From Gordionus sp. m RMFG-2023 (Eukaryota; Nematomorpha; Gordioida; Chordodea; Parachordodidae): a DNA stretch of 64,000 nucleotides. The DNA lies in contig NC_088776.1 in assembly GCF_954871325.1 (NCBI RefSeq), forward strand, positions 16,368,052-16,432,051. Reading direction: 5' to 3'. Below are positions 38,616 to 50,812 of this stretch, piece by piece. The position numbers and the translations under genes are program-made. The first letter of the stretch is position 1, and each line of letters begins with the position of its first letter. The notes under the pieces are model-generated. The model ran no database searches, had not been told where the DNA came from, and saw only the letters and a program-made list of their open reading frames with translations.

Positions 38616-39129
38616 TCATTTGTCCTTGTATTTTCCATAATCTCTTAATCTAGATGTTACATCATGTAGTCTCATATTTAATTTTGCTATAGTTTCTTGC
38701 ACATTTTCATATTCTGGAGAATAGCATATATGTATTATGGACCCAAAAAATGAATAATCATCAAGTTTACTTTTGGCTAACCTTAACATTATTGTAAATT
38801 AAATCAAATATAAATTATTTTACTTAGCCTGATGGAAATCACCATATTTAATAAGAAAAGTTGTGATAAACTTTTCAGAAGGATAATCTCTTAAATTACG
38901 ACATTCAACAATCTTTCCATACTTGGTAAAGAGTTTAAGTAAATAACTTTCCAAGCTTAGATCAGGTATATTCTGAACAATCAAATATTGTGATTCTGAG
39001 CTAATGTTATAAACCTTAAGATATTAACTTTTAATTAATAAAAACTACTTTCACGGCCTTTAACTTTTTAGCAGCTCTATATGGTGGACGTGTTTCACAT
39101 AATTCCGATTTTTTATGATGCTCAAGCAT
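38616..39129 (-). CDS. RBM48: RBM48, RNA-binding motif protein 48, 3 exons, 145 aa
   Basis: Exons: 39049-39129, 38824-39014, 38616-38781 (27 codons; 63 codons plus 2 nt; 1 nt plus 55 codons with TGA). RBM48 is a U12-type (minor) spliceosome factor that partners ARMC7 in plants and animals. Signature stretches seen: CETRPPYR near the N-terminus, AVK|VYNIS across intron 1, SESQYLIVQNIP (RNP2-like, residues 37-44), KFITTFLIKYG (RNP1-like, 76-85), and SKLDDYSFFGSIIHICYSPE (95-114). The protein stops soon after the RRM, so the long C-terminal tail of vertebrate RBM48 is absent. Introns are only 34 nt (39015-39048) and 42 nt (38782-38823), both GT..AG. An in-frame TAA lies upstream of the start, and no earlier in-frame ATG follows it. 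A divergent promoter-like segment lies immediately upstream. Confidence 0.92.
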
Positions 39130-39254
39130 TTTTGTGTTGATAGCGTTGAACGTTATTGATTTTTCATGTGTTGTATTAAAATATTATATTGCCTTTAATT
39201 TTATACTCACAAATAAATGTGATGTTTTCTTTCTCCAAAACCAGAGATCGTTTC

Positions 39255-39330
39255 GTCCTTGGGGAGATTATATATAGAAAACGGGAGCTAGCGACCGCGT
39301 GATTCATTAATATACGTCATACGTCATAAT
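39255..39330. promoter_or_regulatory. Probable divergent promoter between RBM48 and the 39.4-kb ORF
   Basis: The 226-nt gap between the RBM48 start (39129, minus) and the plus-strand ORF (39356) contains a TATATATAG box near 39271 and a tandem pair of ATF/CREB-like cores, TACGTCATACGTCAT, at 39313-39327. The GC-rich stretch GGGAGCTAGCGACCGCG lies between them. Function is inferred from motif and position only. Confidence 0.4.
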
Positions 39331-39355
39331 AAGCGCAATTACCCTTTATCGCTAT

Positions 39356-39559
39356 ATGAAACAGCAGAGCTACGCTTGGACTATCTCATCCCATCTAATT
39401 GGGTTAAGAAATTTGGGGGTAACCTATGAGATGAGCCCATCCACAGTTCTTGGGCAGGCTGCAGTTACCTGTGCGCGCAAGAGGCGAAACCACTTGCTTA
39501 AACGCCTACGGGAAATAAGAAGAGAGAGAAAAGCCCGTACCCGATTAAGTAAAATGTAA
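39356..39559 (+). CDS. Small basic ORF, 67 aa, divergent from RBM48
   Basis: A 67-codon plus-strand ORF lies in a patch that is much richer in GC than its surroundings. The second half is strongly basic (ARKRRNHLLKRLREIRRERK, then ARTRL). The frame opens after a TAA about 45 nt upstream. An AATAAA occurs about 85 nt after the stop (about 39645). I do not recognise the protein. It could be a small nuclear or ribosome-associated protein, the last exon of a longer gene, or a non-coding RNA whose composition keeps a frame open by chance. It is not clearly part of the adjacent LINE, which ends near 39.7 kb. Confidence 0.35.
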   Translation: MKQQSYAWTISSHLIGLRNLGVTYEMSPSTVLGQAAVTCARKRRNHLLKRLREIRRERKARTRLSKM

Positions 39560-39785
39560 ATTATAGGGAGGGGTATTGGTAGATTTTAAGTTTATGGTCT
39601 ATATTGAATTTGTTTATATAGTAAAAATATGATATATTTTTTTAAATAAATCTGCCTTACTATTTAAGAATATTAAGATTAGTGAGTTAAGTATATTTTG
39701 GATAATTATATCAAGGTAGGTACATGAAGAGTTTTATAAACAAATAGATAAATGTATGTTTACCATGGCGGGAGGAAAGTGGTGC

Positions 39786-42719
39786 TTATGTTGCTGGGGG
39801 GGCTAAGAGATTTGGAGGGAGCAGGTAGCCCGATTTGATTTTTAGAAGCTTTTTTATTGAGCTTTTATTATTGTTTAAACGTATGAATTGTTCCATCGTT
39901 AGATTTAGGCTTATGATTTCTTTTATCGTTCTGTATAGCCAATATGACTTGTATTTACCGTATGTTTTACCTTCATGAGACTCGAGCCAGATTATAGCTT
40001 CATGGACTATGTTTTGTCTGAAGTTTCTGATGGTGTGACCAAAGAGTTGAATGTGCCTTTTTTTGAGAGTAGTCTCGATCGGGACATTTTTTGAAATTCG
40101 CCATAGGCTGGCATTCGAAATTATTCTTGGATAGAAAATACCGTTGAGCTGGCGCAGACAGCGGTTTACGAAAACTTGTATTTTCTTTGTCTGAGATTTA
40201 TTTATTTCCCAAGTGTCGCTGCCGTAGAGGAGGACTGGAATGACTGTGGCGTTAAAAATTCGGAGCCTCGTTTTGACTGAGATCTCTCTCGCTGTCCATA
40301 GTTTGTAATATTTCATAAAGGTTATTTTGGCGTTTTTTAGTCGGGCTTCGATTTCACCGCTGATATTTCCTTTATTATCGATAAGTACGCCAAGATATTT
40401 AAAATTGTTAACTATTTTAATTTCATTTCCCTCAAATGTTAAGTTATTTATAGACGCCTCTGGGGATGGCATAATAAACGTTTTATTAAAGTTTATGGTT
40501 AAACCTACTTTGTTGCTATGAAAGCATAAACTTGTTAGTAAGTCTATTGTCTCATCTCTTGATTTGGTGATTAAAACTAGATCATCTGCGTATGAGATGA
40601 TTCTTAGGTGATTGATATTATTATTGTTTGATGATATATCAACTAGGTTCATGGTGTTCGTGGTTTCCTTAATAATTTTGTTTATGATTATATTGAACAA
40701 AATAGGTGATAGTACACAGCCTTGTTTTACCCCTCTTTTAATCTTGAAGTAAGGTGAGAAAGTTTGGCCTAGCTGTAATTTGGCCCAAGAGTTATTGTAA
40801 TGGTACTTCAAAATTTTAATTATGTTTGGATCGATATTGCAATCTTCTAGAGTCTCCCAGAGGGCATTGTGTTTCACGTTGTCGAAGGCTTTGCTGTAGT
40901 CTATGAAAGTAAATATAAAAGGAAGTTTATATCTAAAACACTTCTGTAGATAGATTTTAAGAGCTAGGATGGGTTCGTTGATGTTCTTATTTGGTCTGTA
41001 TGCGCAAATATTGCTTGAAAGGAGGTTTTTGGTAGAATCAAGAATTCTGTTCTTCAGGAGCACCATGAACACCTTTGAGACTGTGGAGGTGAGAGCAATG
41101 GCCCTATAGTCTGCGAAAGATGAAGGATGAAGTTTCTTGGGAAAGTTGCAGATTGTGGATTTATTCCAATCATCTGGGGTCTTGCCTGAATGCCATATTT
41201 TGGTGAATATGGCTAATAGATATTTGGAAATGCTCTCTGGAGCGGCTTTCATGTGTTCATTTCTAATCCCATCAGAGCCAGGGGCTCTATTATTTTTTAG
41301 TTTGTTTATGGCTCTGTTAATTTCTGTGAGGGAGAAATTGGAGTGGGATAATGGCAAGATTGTCCGTTGGGGGTTCACTATCTTGGAAGGGATCCTGGAC
41401 TCAAAGGCTGACATATAGAAGTCTGTCCAGATGGCCATTTGCTCCTGAGGGTCTGTATATTTGTTACCTCCTTGTAAAGTAAGTATTGGTAATTTCTTAA
41501 AGCAGGCTGGTTTGCAGAAGTGTTTGAGCTTTTTATAGGCGTCATGAGTTTTGTTGTTCCTCATATCTATTTCTATTTCTTCAGCTTTCTTTGCTAGGTA
41601 AATCCTACGATCGCTACGTAGTAATCTCTGAATGCGTTTCCATAGTTCTAAATTACGGCTTCTATCATTTTTTATCGATAGGATTAAGTTTTTTGTATTT
41701 ACTGAGAGCCATTCTCTTTTTGGTATTTGGCTGTGGTTGAGATTATTATATGCATGGAAAACCGCACTTTTGAAGTCTGTCCAACATTCTTCTAATGGTT
41801 TGGTAGGGAAGAGCTGAATGGTCCTAGCTAGGCCTGAGCATATTGTTTCATTATAGGTTGTTTTGTCAATATTAGTGAAGTGCCATTTGGTAGGTTGTTC
41901 TGGCGTTGTACGTATTGTGCTATGGATGCGCCTGGTATTATTGTTTCTCCATTCATCACTACGTATTATTATATGCGCTTTGATCAGTTTGTGATCTGAT
42001 ATGTTTATGTTTAGGATAGCCTTTACATCTGCAAACCAGCTATGGATATTGGATAGGAAGAGGTCAATTTGGGAGGAGTGGCCGCCTCTTGAGAAGGTCA
42101 TGAGGTGAGGAGGTTTGTGTTTGAAGAACGTGTTTTCAATTTTTAGATTGTTATCAAAACATATTTGGAGTAGTTTTTTTCCATCTTTATCGTTGCTGTT
42201 ATATATTGTTGTGTGGCCTATAGTATTGCTTACTTTGTATGTTATCTCATGGCCTATCTTAGTATTGAAGTCTCCCATAGCTATGATATTGTATCTTTTT
42301 GGTAGGGAGTTTATCACGTTATCTAGATGTTCTAGGAATAACATTCTTTCTGTGAGTTTAGGGGGGACGTAAACATTGAGGAGGATGGTGGGTTTGTAGG
42401 CGGTATTCAGGTATAGTACAGCAATTCTTTCGGTTATAGGGACAAATTTTATAATGAATTTTTTGAGCTTATTTTTGATAAGGAAGGCCACACCTGACCA
42501 TTTATTGTTCGTGGTTCCAGAGCTATAGTATATATAATTTGTAAATTGGGCCGAATGGTTGTCGGGGGAGTGAGTTTCCTGTAAACCTATTATGTCGGTA
42601 GAGTCATTTGATAATAACGTCATAAGAATTGACATTTTATCTTTGATGCCATTAATATTTAAGGAGGACAAGAAAAGAGACCCGTTTAGCATAGTTTTAA
42701 CGGAGGAGTTAAGATTCAT
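39786..42719 (-). mobile_element. Intact APE-RT non-LTR retrotransposon ORF (RTE-like LINE), 977 aa
   Basis: A single open frame encodes an apurinic-type endonuclease followed by reverse transcriptase. Endonuclease motifs: SLNINGI (about residue 19), LQETH (E48), GDFN (149-152) and SDH (241-243). RT motifs: IDYSKAFD (first catalytic Asp D607), GVKQGCVLSPILFN, YADD (710-713) and KYLGVLID (about 775). The C-terminus has a Cys/His region with CLRQLNG and KRHIQLFGHTIR, typical of the many LINE ORFs of this group. The order APE-RT without RNase H, and the length, fit RTE-type elements; clade assignment is inferred without a tree. No stop or frameshift breaks the frame and base composition is visibly less AT-rich than the flanks, so insertion is probably recent. 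The 5' leader probably extends to about 42.85 kb and the short 3' UTR to about 39.7 kb. It lies between RBM48 and the oxygenase. Long plus-strand ORFs inside it are shadows. Confidence 0.96.
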
Positions 42720-45548
42720 GATGTAAGGTTTGGTAAAGAAATTTTTCTGAACTTGTATTTTGCTTGAGCTAAAGAGTTACGTGAAGGACTAAATTAGTTA
42801 GAAAACTTTAGTCCGGAGTGTTTGCTGGGATCCGAGTGGTTGGGTAAATTTAAAATAATTTAAAATGATTTTAAATATGGCAGAAAATTTCTTAAATATA
42901 AATGGGTGAAAAGAAAATAATTATGTAGAACTATTCTAGTTATTTCCGTTTCGATATCCGATTCATTAATATATTAATAAGTGTATCTCATTGCATTTTA
43001 ATTAAATTTGGTCTATTTAGCAAACGGCTATATGCCGACCAACATCATAAAAATTCAAGAATAAAATATAACAGATTTAAGTTGTAGTGCTTTATGTCAC
43101 CTGGGGAGATAAAGGGATAAAGACAAAAGAAAAAATAATTTTAAGAGGGGAATATTTTTTAATTAATTAAAAAGAACGACAATTTTTTATCACCTTGGGT
43201 ATTATGATGCTTAATTCACAATTTTTAAATTATTTTTAACAATATTTTTGTAAATGTTTTATCTTGTCCGCATAAATATTATCACAGATATTCAAAGGAA
43301 TATATATTTTTAAATTGTATCGTATCAGGAAGGTTATTTTTTTCAATTAAGTTATATTTCTTGATGAATTAGCTTTGTAAAATTTGAATCAGAAATAGCT
43401 GGTTAATATATTAATGGTATTAATCTTTAAAGTAAAATTGAAATAAAGACTGGAAATTTTGGATATTTCTCTAACTTAATATAATTATAAGTAAACTTTG
43501 ATTTTCTTATATGATGTTTATCGTATACAAATAATATTTATCTAATAAAATATAATATTCTATTGGAAAATAATTTTAATGGATTGTAATATAGGATATT
43601 TACTGAAAGCTTTATTAAACGGTGAGAATAGACTAGGAAATATTTTTTAATATTTTTATTTTTTTTATTATTATTTATTTTTTTAAAACGTGACATATCA
43701 ACATAAACCCTTTTAAATATGGAACGAAATCGATCCTTTTAAACAACACTACACTAAAAATCAATATTATATTGAGAGATGATACTGTTTTTTCTCTATT
43801 TTATAAGAGATAATTTAATTTCTATTAATATCAGTCTCACAATAAATTATCAGTTCATGAAAAGTTCTTAATTGTAAAATTTAATTTAAAAATATTATTC
43901 AGAAACATTGTTGCAGATTAGTCAGGGGGCTGGAAAGGCATACGCCCAGGGCCGCCAAAATTAAACTATTTTAAGAGCCGCAGAATTTTGTTTCTTAAAT
44001 ATTTAAAAATAAATGATAATTAAAATATTATAAAATTTGCAATAATTATGCTTACTATTATATAATTTGGTGTTTATTAAAAATTTGAATGAGTTCGTGA
44101 ATATGAAAAAAAATTAGCGTTCCTTTTATTTTAGACTAATTCTGAACTCGAACATTTAACGAACAGATGCGTTTTTACGTTCCTTCAATTCAATTATAAA
44201 AAGTTAAATTTTTTGTTAAACTAGACTAATTTTCTTTAAATTTAAAATAATCTACCCAAGCCCTTAGCCAGGAAGTGTCAATTGAGGGGAGATCCAAAGA
44301 TTTTTTGAAAGGTGGTGGAGTGATTTTTTTCATAAACCATTAGAAACAAATTTGGAGATCTATTATTTGGGATAGCATGGGCTCCTGTGCCCCGAAAGTG
44401 GCTATGGGGCTGTTTATCAGCTGTTCCCTCCCTTCAGATACTTCAGTGCACTTTCAATTATTTCCGACTAGTGTCTACTTCTACTCAAATTTTAAGTGGT
44501 AATTTTATAATTAATTTTATAAATAACATCTGGTGTGTTGCAATTGGATTGCTTTGCATAAGACTACTGCATTTTAAAAAAAATATCGGTAATTTATAAG
44601 AAGCTTCGGAGCATAAAAATTTTCAATGAATAATATAAAAATTAGAATATTTGAAATAAATCTCCTAAAATAAAACCCCTATTCATTAATTATAACTGGA
44701 AATTCTATCTTGTGCTCGTGTCAGGCACGTTTTTAACGTCGCAAATTCTGTTTTAACTAAGAAACTGGTGAAAATTTTTAAAAACGAATATCAAAAATTA
44801 ATAGAAAAATTTCTTAAATGTTATATATATATTTTAAATATTTTATTTTTAATCTTTTTATACTCTATGTTCTATATTATATACAAAATAAAAAATATTG
44901 AATCCAAATCTAACATACTGAACTGCTTCAATTTTTATTTTCAGATAATATTATTTCTCGATAGCTCAGATTCAATTAGGACAGTATAAATTATTCATGC
45001 TACATGTAACCAGTATCGCCAAATGGTATATATACACCAATTTTTTAATATAACCTTAACCATTATATATGCGTATTTGTTGAAATCAGGCTGCTACATA
45101 AAGAATCTTTTCTTCAAATAAATGTTAAATAATGTAAATTTTGCATTATGTTTTTTGGACAACATCCGGCTTTCGCCAATATCTAATATATATTATCCCC
45201 ACTATCCATATCAGGTTCTTAGTCCGAATTTTTTGTTTAAACCAAATATATATAATTTTATTTAAATATTGATTATCATATAAAATTATAATTTTTAATA
45301 TTATGGTTAAACAAGTTTTAATAAATATAAGATTTTTCTAGTTGCTACCTACCTATTTAGTTATAATACTAAGTCATAGCATGTTTTTTTAGCTTTTAAA
45401 ATAAGATACGTGCAATATATTTCATATATTTTAATAATAATATAATATGACAGGTAATTTATATATATAGTAAAAACATCTTTAGTTATTATCATGATAA
45501 ATTCCAAATTAGATCATCAGTAAATTTAAGCGTTATGAAAGATGGCAA
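42720..45548. other. LINE leader, then AT-rich DNA
   Basis: The first 130 nt probably form the LINE 5' leader. Small transposon-like patches are at 43.92-43.99 kb (CCCAGGGCCGCCAAAA) and 44.26-44.56 kb. Frames at 44387 and 44768 are not supported. Confidence 0.4.
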
Positions 45549-48500
45549 TTAATCGTATTCAGAACCAATCACTATACTCATATCATTTCCAATTACCAAT
45601 GTCATGTGGTACCATTTATTTGTATCTAAAACGACTTTTTTTAAATAAAATTTTTTAAATAAATATATTGCATAATTGCATATACCTTGTAGTAATTCAA
45701 ACATTTATTTAATCAATAAGAGCTAAATAAGAAATAACTAAATGAACAAAAATTATATTTAATGCCCTTTATAAAAGATAGGAGGAGGTACTCAAAGGTC
45801 AGAACATTCAAAATTTAATTAAAGCTAGCTTAAACTTAAAATATGTGCCATTTCGCCCCTAGCTTAAAAATTTTCTATTTAGGCAATAATTCATATAATC
45901 CCACCCAAATAAAAAAATATTATACTCTAAGGCTTCTCGCGAAAATACCACGATGTCGCTCAAACGATACGTAATTTATCGCTAAACGATAGCATTAGTT
46001 ATATAATAAAACCTTAAGTATTTTATAAATTGCGCATCTCTTGATCGAAATCGATGTATTTTGCCTTTATTAACGAGACCGAAAGCATGCCTAAATGAGA
46101 TCTAGCGACAACACTGGAATATCACATTTGGAATTGATTAAATAAGTTAGTTAAAATAAAAAAAATTAAACTTTAAAAAAAAACTTGTTTCTCCAGGATT
46201 AATTATAACCTCCAAATTTTTACAAACTAAGTAACATTCTGGTGGTGGTTCTAACATCCATTTTTTGTAACCTCCTATTTGAGCTTGCCATGAAGGTTTA
46301 CCCACATGATCAATCTATATATTTTAATTTTTCATTATGAATATATTATGTACTAATCGAATATTGCATTTAAATAATAAATTATTCGCATACTCTAACG
46401 AATAATTAAATTGATAATTAGCAATAGAATTATTTAATTTTATTTAAATAAAATATTATATTATTTTAATTTATGGTATCAAATAAAATAAAATCATTTT
46501 AAAAAATATATATTCATGGCAAATAAATTATATATATTCAATATTTTAATAATTTGCAATAGAATTATTTAATTTAATTTTATTTAAATAAAATATTATA
46601 TTATTTTAATTTATGGTATCAAATAAAATAAAATCATTTTAAAAAATATATATTCATGGCAAATAAATTATATATATTCAATATTTTAATAATTTGCAAC
46701 TAAAAGATTTAATAAATATATAAACAATATATACAATTCTTATAAAAATTTTATTAGAGTCATCAAGGCTGATCCATCAACTCTGGCTTACATTATTAAT
46801 AAAATAAAGGCCGGCCCGTGGGCAGAAAAATAATAATTATATTTACTTCCTATTTAACCGTATTTTAAGATTAATTTAAAAATTATTTATATAAATATTA
46901 TAATATATTCATTGGTAAATTTCAAGAATTTTTTAGATATTAAACATAAGAACAAGTAGAACGGGACAATACCATATTTTTTTTATTGATTCATACTTTT
47001 CGGGTTTTAAATAATTGATTCAGAGTTAGAATTTGGAAAATTTGACGAAAAAGTGCATAAATTTGTTAAAAATATTTTTAAAAATGGTGAGTAAATATAA
47101 ACGTTAATTTTTCTAATATGGATATTATGAAAGTGAACAGATAAAATAATATAAAATTATGAAATTTTTTGGTATATAAACCCCAATTATTTGAATAATT
47201 TGATTTATAAGAATAATAAATCAAATAATTTACTATTTTCTACTTATTGATTTTCAATTCGTTATTTGATTTGTTTTAGAATAAGCCTATAATATAGTAT
47301 AACCCAAATAACTGATCAAATATTTTGTATTAAAATCGACTAAAATACTTAATAATTCTCTGTTTAGAGCACCGATGTTTGTGAATATTAAAACGGATTA
47401 TTAGTTATTCAATATTCAGTTACTAATATTATACTATACTAAGAAAATTTATTATCTGTCGAGTAATTTTTTGTCTAATATTCGATCGAATTATTTGAAA
47501 TTATTAATATTCGAAATAATTTGTAAATATTCGTTAATATTTGTAAATATCGAAATTATTTATAAATATTTAAAATTATTATTAAATATTAGAAATTATT
47601 CATAATTATTTAACATTACGAATACTGCAAATATTTGATTCCATTCATATTTTTGTAGATATAATTGTGAAACAAACAAAAAAAATGAATTTAAATAATC
47701 AAAAACATTAAAATTTTCTTACAGAAACAAAACATTCAATTTTTTTAAATTACATTGATAGACTCTCCTTATTAAACCATTAAAGAAAAGCAAAACATAC
47801 AAGAATTCATATACATATATACTATAAATTGAAATTGGCATATATTTTTTATATCAGTCATACATGCATATGAGCTCCGTATCCCGGACTTCCCATAAAA
47901 ATCCAATCTGTACGACTTGACTCTGACTCAGATGGTAAGAAGTATGGGCGAGAATAATGATTTCTCAGGATATTCGCTGCTTCAGGATCACAATTGCTCC
48001 TTAAACAATAATATTTTTATATTAGTTTTAAAAAATTTATTATAATATTATTTTAATTAATACCAGGTTCATTATGTGATAGTTGTGTTTTGATTAAATA
48101 ATATAAAACGATATAACTTTATATAAATTAATAACCAGGGACCCGAACCGTTATTTATAACGGTTCCGTTTGGTTACGGTTCAGTATGTAAAAAATTATA
48201 ATGGTTACGTTTTGGTTACGGTTCTAAAGAAAAAATTTATAAAGGTTCGGTTCAGCTAAATATATAAAAGTTCATTACGGTTAGAAATTTTTTTTTTTGA
48301 AGCCACACGATCGTCTAATTTATTTTTATTATAAGTATCTATGAATTATGTATAAAAACAATATATATGATTCAAAATAATTCATTTTTAAATATATTGT
48401 TTGAACGTATAAGTAATATATTTTCTAATGTAAATGGATCTATTTTTTGTTCGTTGTGACGATAACACAAATTTTAGCCCCGAAAAGGCCCTTTCTGCAA

Positions 48501-50057
48501 AAACTTGTGTTGCGGGAACCGCCAGTACTATAAGAACAAGTTTATATAATTCTGGATATTCAAATTATTTCCATTTCTAAAATATAAAAACTGAATGGTT
48601 CAGATATTTATAACGGTTTATAATGGTTTAAAGGTTCGTTACGGTTCACTCCGGGTCCCTGTTAACAACCATCTGAAATAACCAAACATTAAACTAGACA
48701 AATTGATCTTAATAACAAAGTTTAAAAAGCATTTTGAACACTTAAAAACCAACAAATATTGCTTTCGACACGATCGCAAAGTTATAAGAAGAGTTCGTTA
48801 AAAAAAAATTATTATCTAAAAATACTAAATTTATCTAAATCAAACGTATACTTACCATCCAACATACCAAGGTTTCGAGTTATCTTCCAATTTAGCCCTT
48901 TCTTTAGACATGTTAAAAACTTGGACCAAGCTTTTAAATTCTGTTTTATACGGAAAAAATTGACAGTTTTTCTCTGATTTCTCTAAAACAGGACTCCCTT
49001 CTTTGTATACATTCTTAAAGAATTCCAAATTAAACGTATTTTTGGCCGTCCAATCTGTTAGTGATAAAAATAAAATATTAATAATTTTATAATGATCTAT
49101 TGTTTCTGGCCTAGCCAAAGAATATCTTTAAAATTTTTGTCCTACTGATCAGAAGACTTTTAAGGTTAGAGTCAGAAGCTGAACGATTAATTTACTAAAT
49201 AATTCCGATCCGATCTAAAATATAAATCGTAAAATTCGAAACATTTACGATATTTTTTTTTTCAAAAGTGCTAGAGGAAAATAAAAAAGATTTTCACAAA
49301 GCCTCAGAAAATGTCGGTCCATATTCGGCAGACCAATTCAGATTAGGTTGGACTTGGACAATTTTGTGCATCGATATTAACCGTTTAGTATATTTATGCA
49401 TTTCCTATATATAATATTCACACAACTTATTTGAGCATCCGTTATGACAATGGGTTGCAATGAATATGCGTATTCCAATTCAAATTGTAGCTGAGTGATA
49501 TTCGATATTTTAGGTATGCCAGAAATGTTCCTACATTTTTCACAATTGACGGGAGGTCTAAATACATCGGCAAAATAATTTGGGCTTTCGACAGTGCAAT
49601 ATTCCTCATCAAGATTGTATTTCTTAATTTTTGTCAACCAAAATTTGGAAAATTCTTTTAAAGTAAAAAAATTATGACTTATATCATTGAAAAATAAGCC
49701 ACCATTGTTGGAAAAAATGAGTGAAATGAAGGTTGTCAATATGATGGTGAAAAGAGCTAAGTGCTTAATATTTTTTTGTAAAGATTCACTGTTGAAATTT
49801 TTATATTCTATAAGATTCGGGAATCCATTTCCGTGGATAGCAATTAGATCTTCATCGCTTGTGTGTCCATTTAGAATGCTAATTTTCTTTATATAGAGAC
49901 ATCTGTTTAATATATAGGATCTTTCCTTAAGTGGTAACATTTTAATATGTTTAAGCAAATTTGCCATTTTGTGGAATATATTATTTGTTGAACCCTCTCC
50001 AGTGGTGACATTATTTTTTTCAATAAGTTCAACGTTTGAAATTTTTTCCTTTATCAT
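45549..50057 (-). CDS. Membrane-anchored JmjC/FIH-like Fe(II)/2-oxoglutarate oxygenase, 5 exons, 393 aa
   Basis: Exons: 49427-50057, 48856-49054, 47864-47999, 46185-46314, 45549-45634. Lengths sum to 394 codons and all phases match. Residues 99-116 form one hydrophobic segment with no cleavable signal before it, so I infer a type II membrane protein with a cytosolic tail of about 98 aa and a lumenal or extracellular catalytic domain. C172 and C175 form a CxxC ahead of the domain. The cupin/JmjC core has GAHMHID (H322, D324 as HxD iron ligands), then AQIGGYKKW, where K339 aligns with the 2OG-binding lysine of FIH, and NKWYH (H375, distal iron ligand). All catalytic residues are present and no frame is broken, so the gene looks functional. 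Substrate unknown; the architecture fits a protein hydroxylase. The stop is TAA at 45549-45551. Introns hold a hAT MITE (48.1-48.7 kb) and a tandem duplication (46.4-46.7 kb). A non-coding 5' exon upstream cannot be excluded. Confidence 0.93.
46421..46697. repeat. Two-copy tandem duplication, about 135-bp unit
   Basis: A unit beginning GCAATAGAATTATTTAATTT and ending AATATTTTAATAATTT is repeated at once, nearly identical apart from a 5-nt length difference. It lies in intron 3 of the oxygenase gene. Confidence 0.9.
48136..48661 (-). mobile_element. Short hAT element with transposase scrap
   Basis: CAGGGACCCGAACCG to ACTCCGGGTCCCTG, flanked by TTAATAAC and TTAACAAC (7 of 8). Subterminal GGTTACGGTTC repeats. 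The minus strand retains LAVPATQVFAERAFSGLKF, the hAT C-terminal signature. It sits in intron 2 of the oxygenase gene and is 526 nt long, so it is an internally deleted derivative. Confidence 0.85.
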
Positions 50058-50679
50058 TATTATTTCATTTATAATTTTAAATTTTCATTTTTTTTTCTCG
50101 TTACTTATTATATTAAAAAAATTATATAACAGTTATTTCCATATTTGCTTAGGTCATTTAAAAAGGTTTAACAAAGAATACGCTCTGTCATTCATGATGA
50201 ACTTTTAAATTTTATTTGGTGATATATTATATGTGTAAATGTAAAGGTCAAATGAAGGATAAATTACTTAAATATTAATCTGAGTAGACAAATCTAAAAT
50301 ATTGGAAATTTTACAAAAAAACAGTTATAATAGCTTATTATAGGATAATTAATCGTTAAAATAATTGGATTTTAGATCAAATAGAAATGATAAAAAAATG
50401 TATTTGGATGAGTAAATTTTTTAAAAATATATTATATTTACTTGAATTCTTTTAAAATGGTTAATAATTTATAATCACAAATTTTCGAGTAATTTTAACT
50501 AATTAAAATATAATATATATTTTTGTAGTGCCAAAAGTAAAGTAAATAATTATATTTTTATATGATCACATGGTATAAGAAAACATTTTGTCACCCACTG
50601 CCTCCCTCCAATTCGTGTGTCATAACTTATAGACTGCAAAATTAACTTTTTTTTCTTTAGCTAACATCATCCAATATTA
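50058..50679. promoter_or_regulatory. 5' flank of the oxygenase gene
   Basis: AT-rich; a promoter is expected here but no defined motif stands out. Confidence 0.25.
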
Positions 50680-50812
50680 TCTTCTTTTTATTAGCTAACA
50701 TTATTAAAATTACAATAAAAAAAACAAAATTTTTAAAAGAGCCCTTCAAATTTTTCAGGGGGCTCGAGCCCCTGTGAGCTCTCCCTCCTCTAGTACGCTA
50801 CTGCGCTTCAAA
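50680..50812. mobile_element. Fragment related to the 12.5-kb MITE
   Basis: TTTCAGGGGGCTCGAGCCCC and CTCTAGTACGCTACTGCG resemble, in reverse, the end of the 12.5-kb MITE. The other end is not resolved. Confidence 0.4.

Noticed and set aside
40327-42372. Five plus-strand ORFs of 61-93 codons inside the LINE
   Set aside because: They are antisense to the intact APE-RT frame and show no protein character of their own.
44387-44989. Plus ORFs of 70 and 73 codons
   Set aside because: Low-complexity or Ile/Phe/Asn-rich frames with no splice context or recognisable family.
49687-50208. Plus-strand ORFs over the oxygenase first exon
   Set aside because: They are antisense shadows of a coding exon with family-level similarity on the minus strand.
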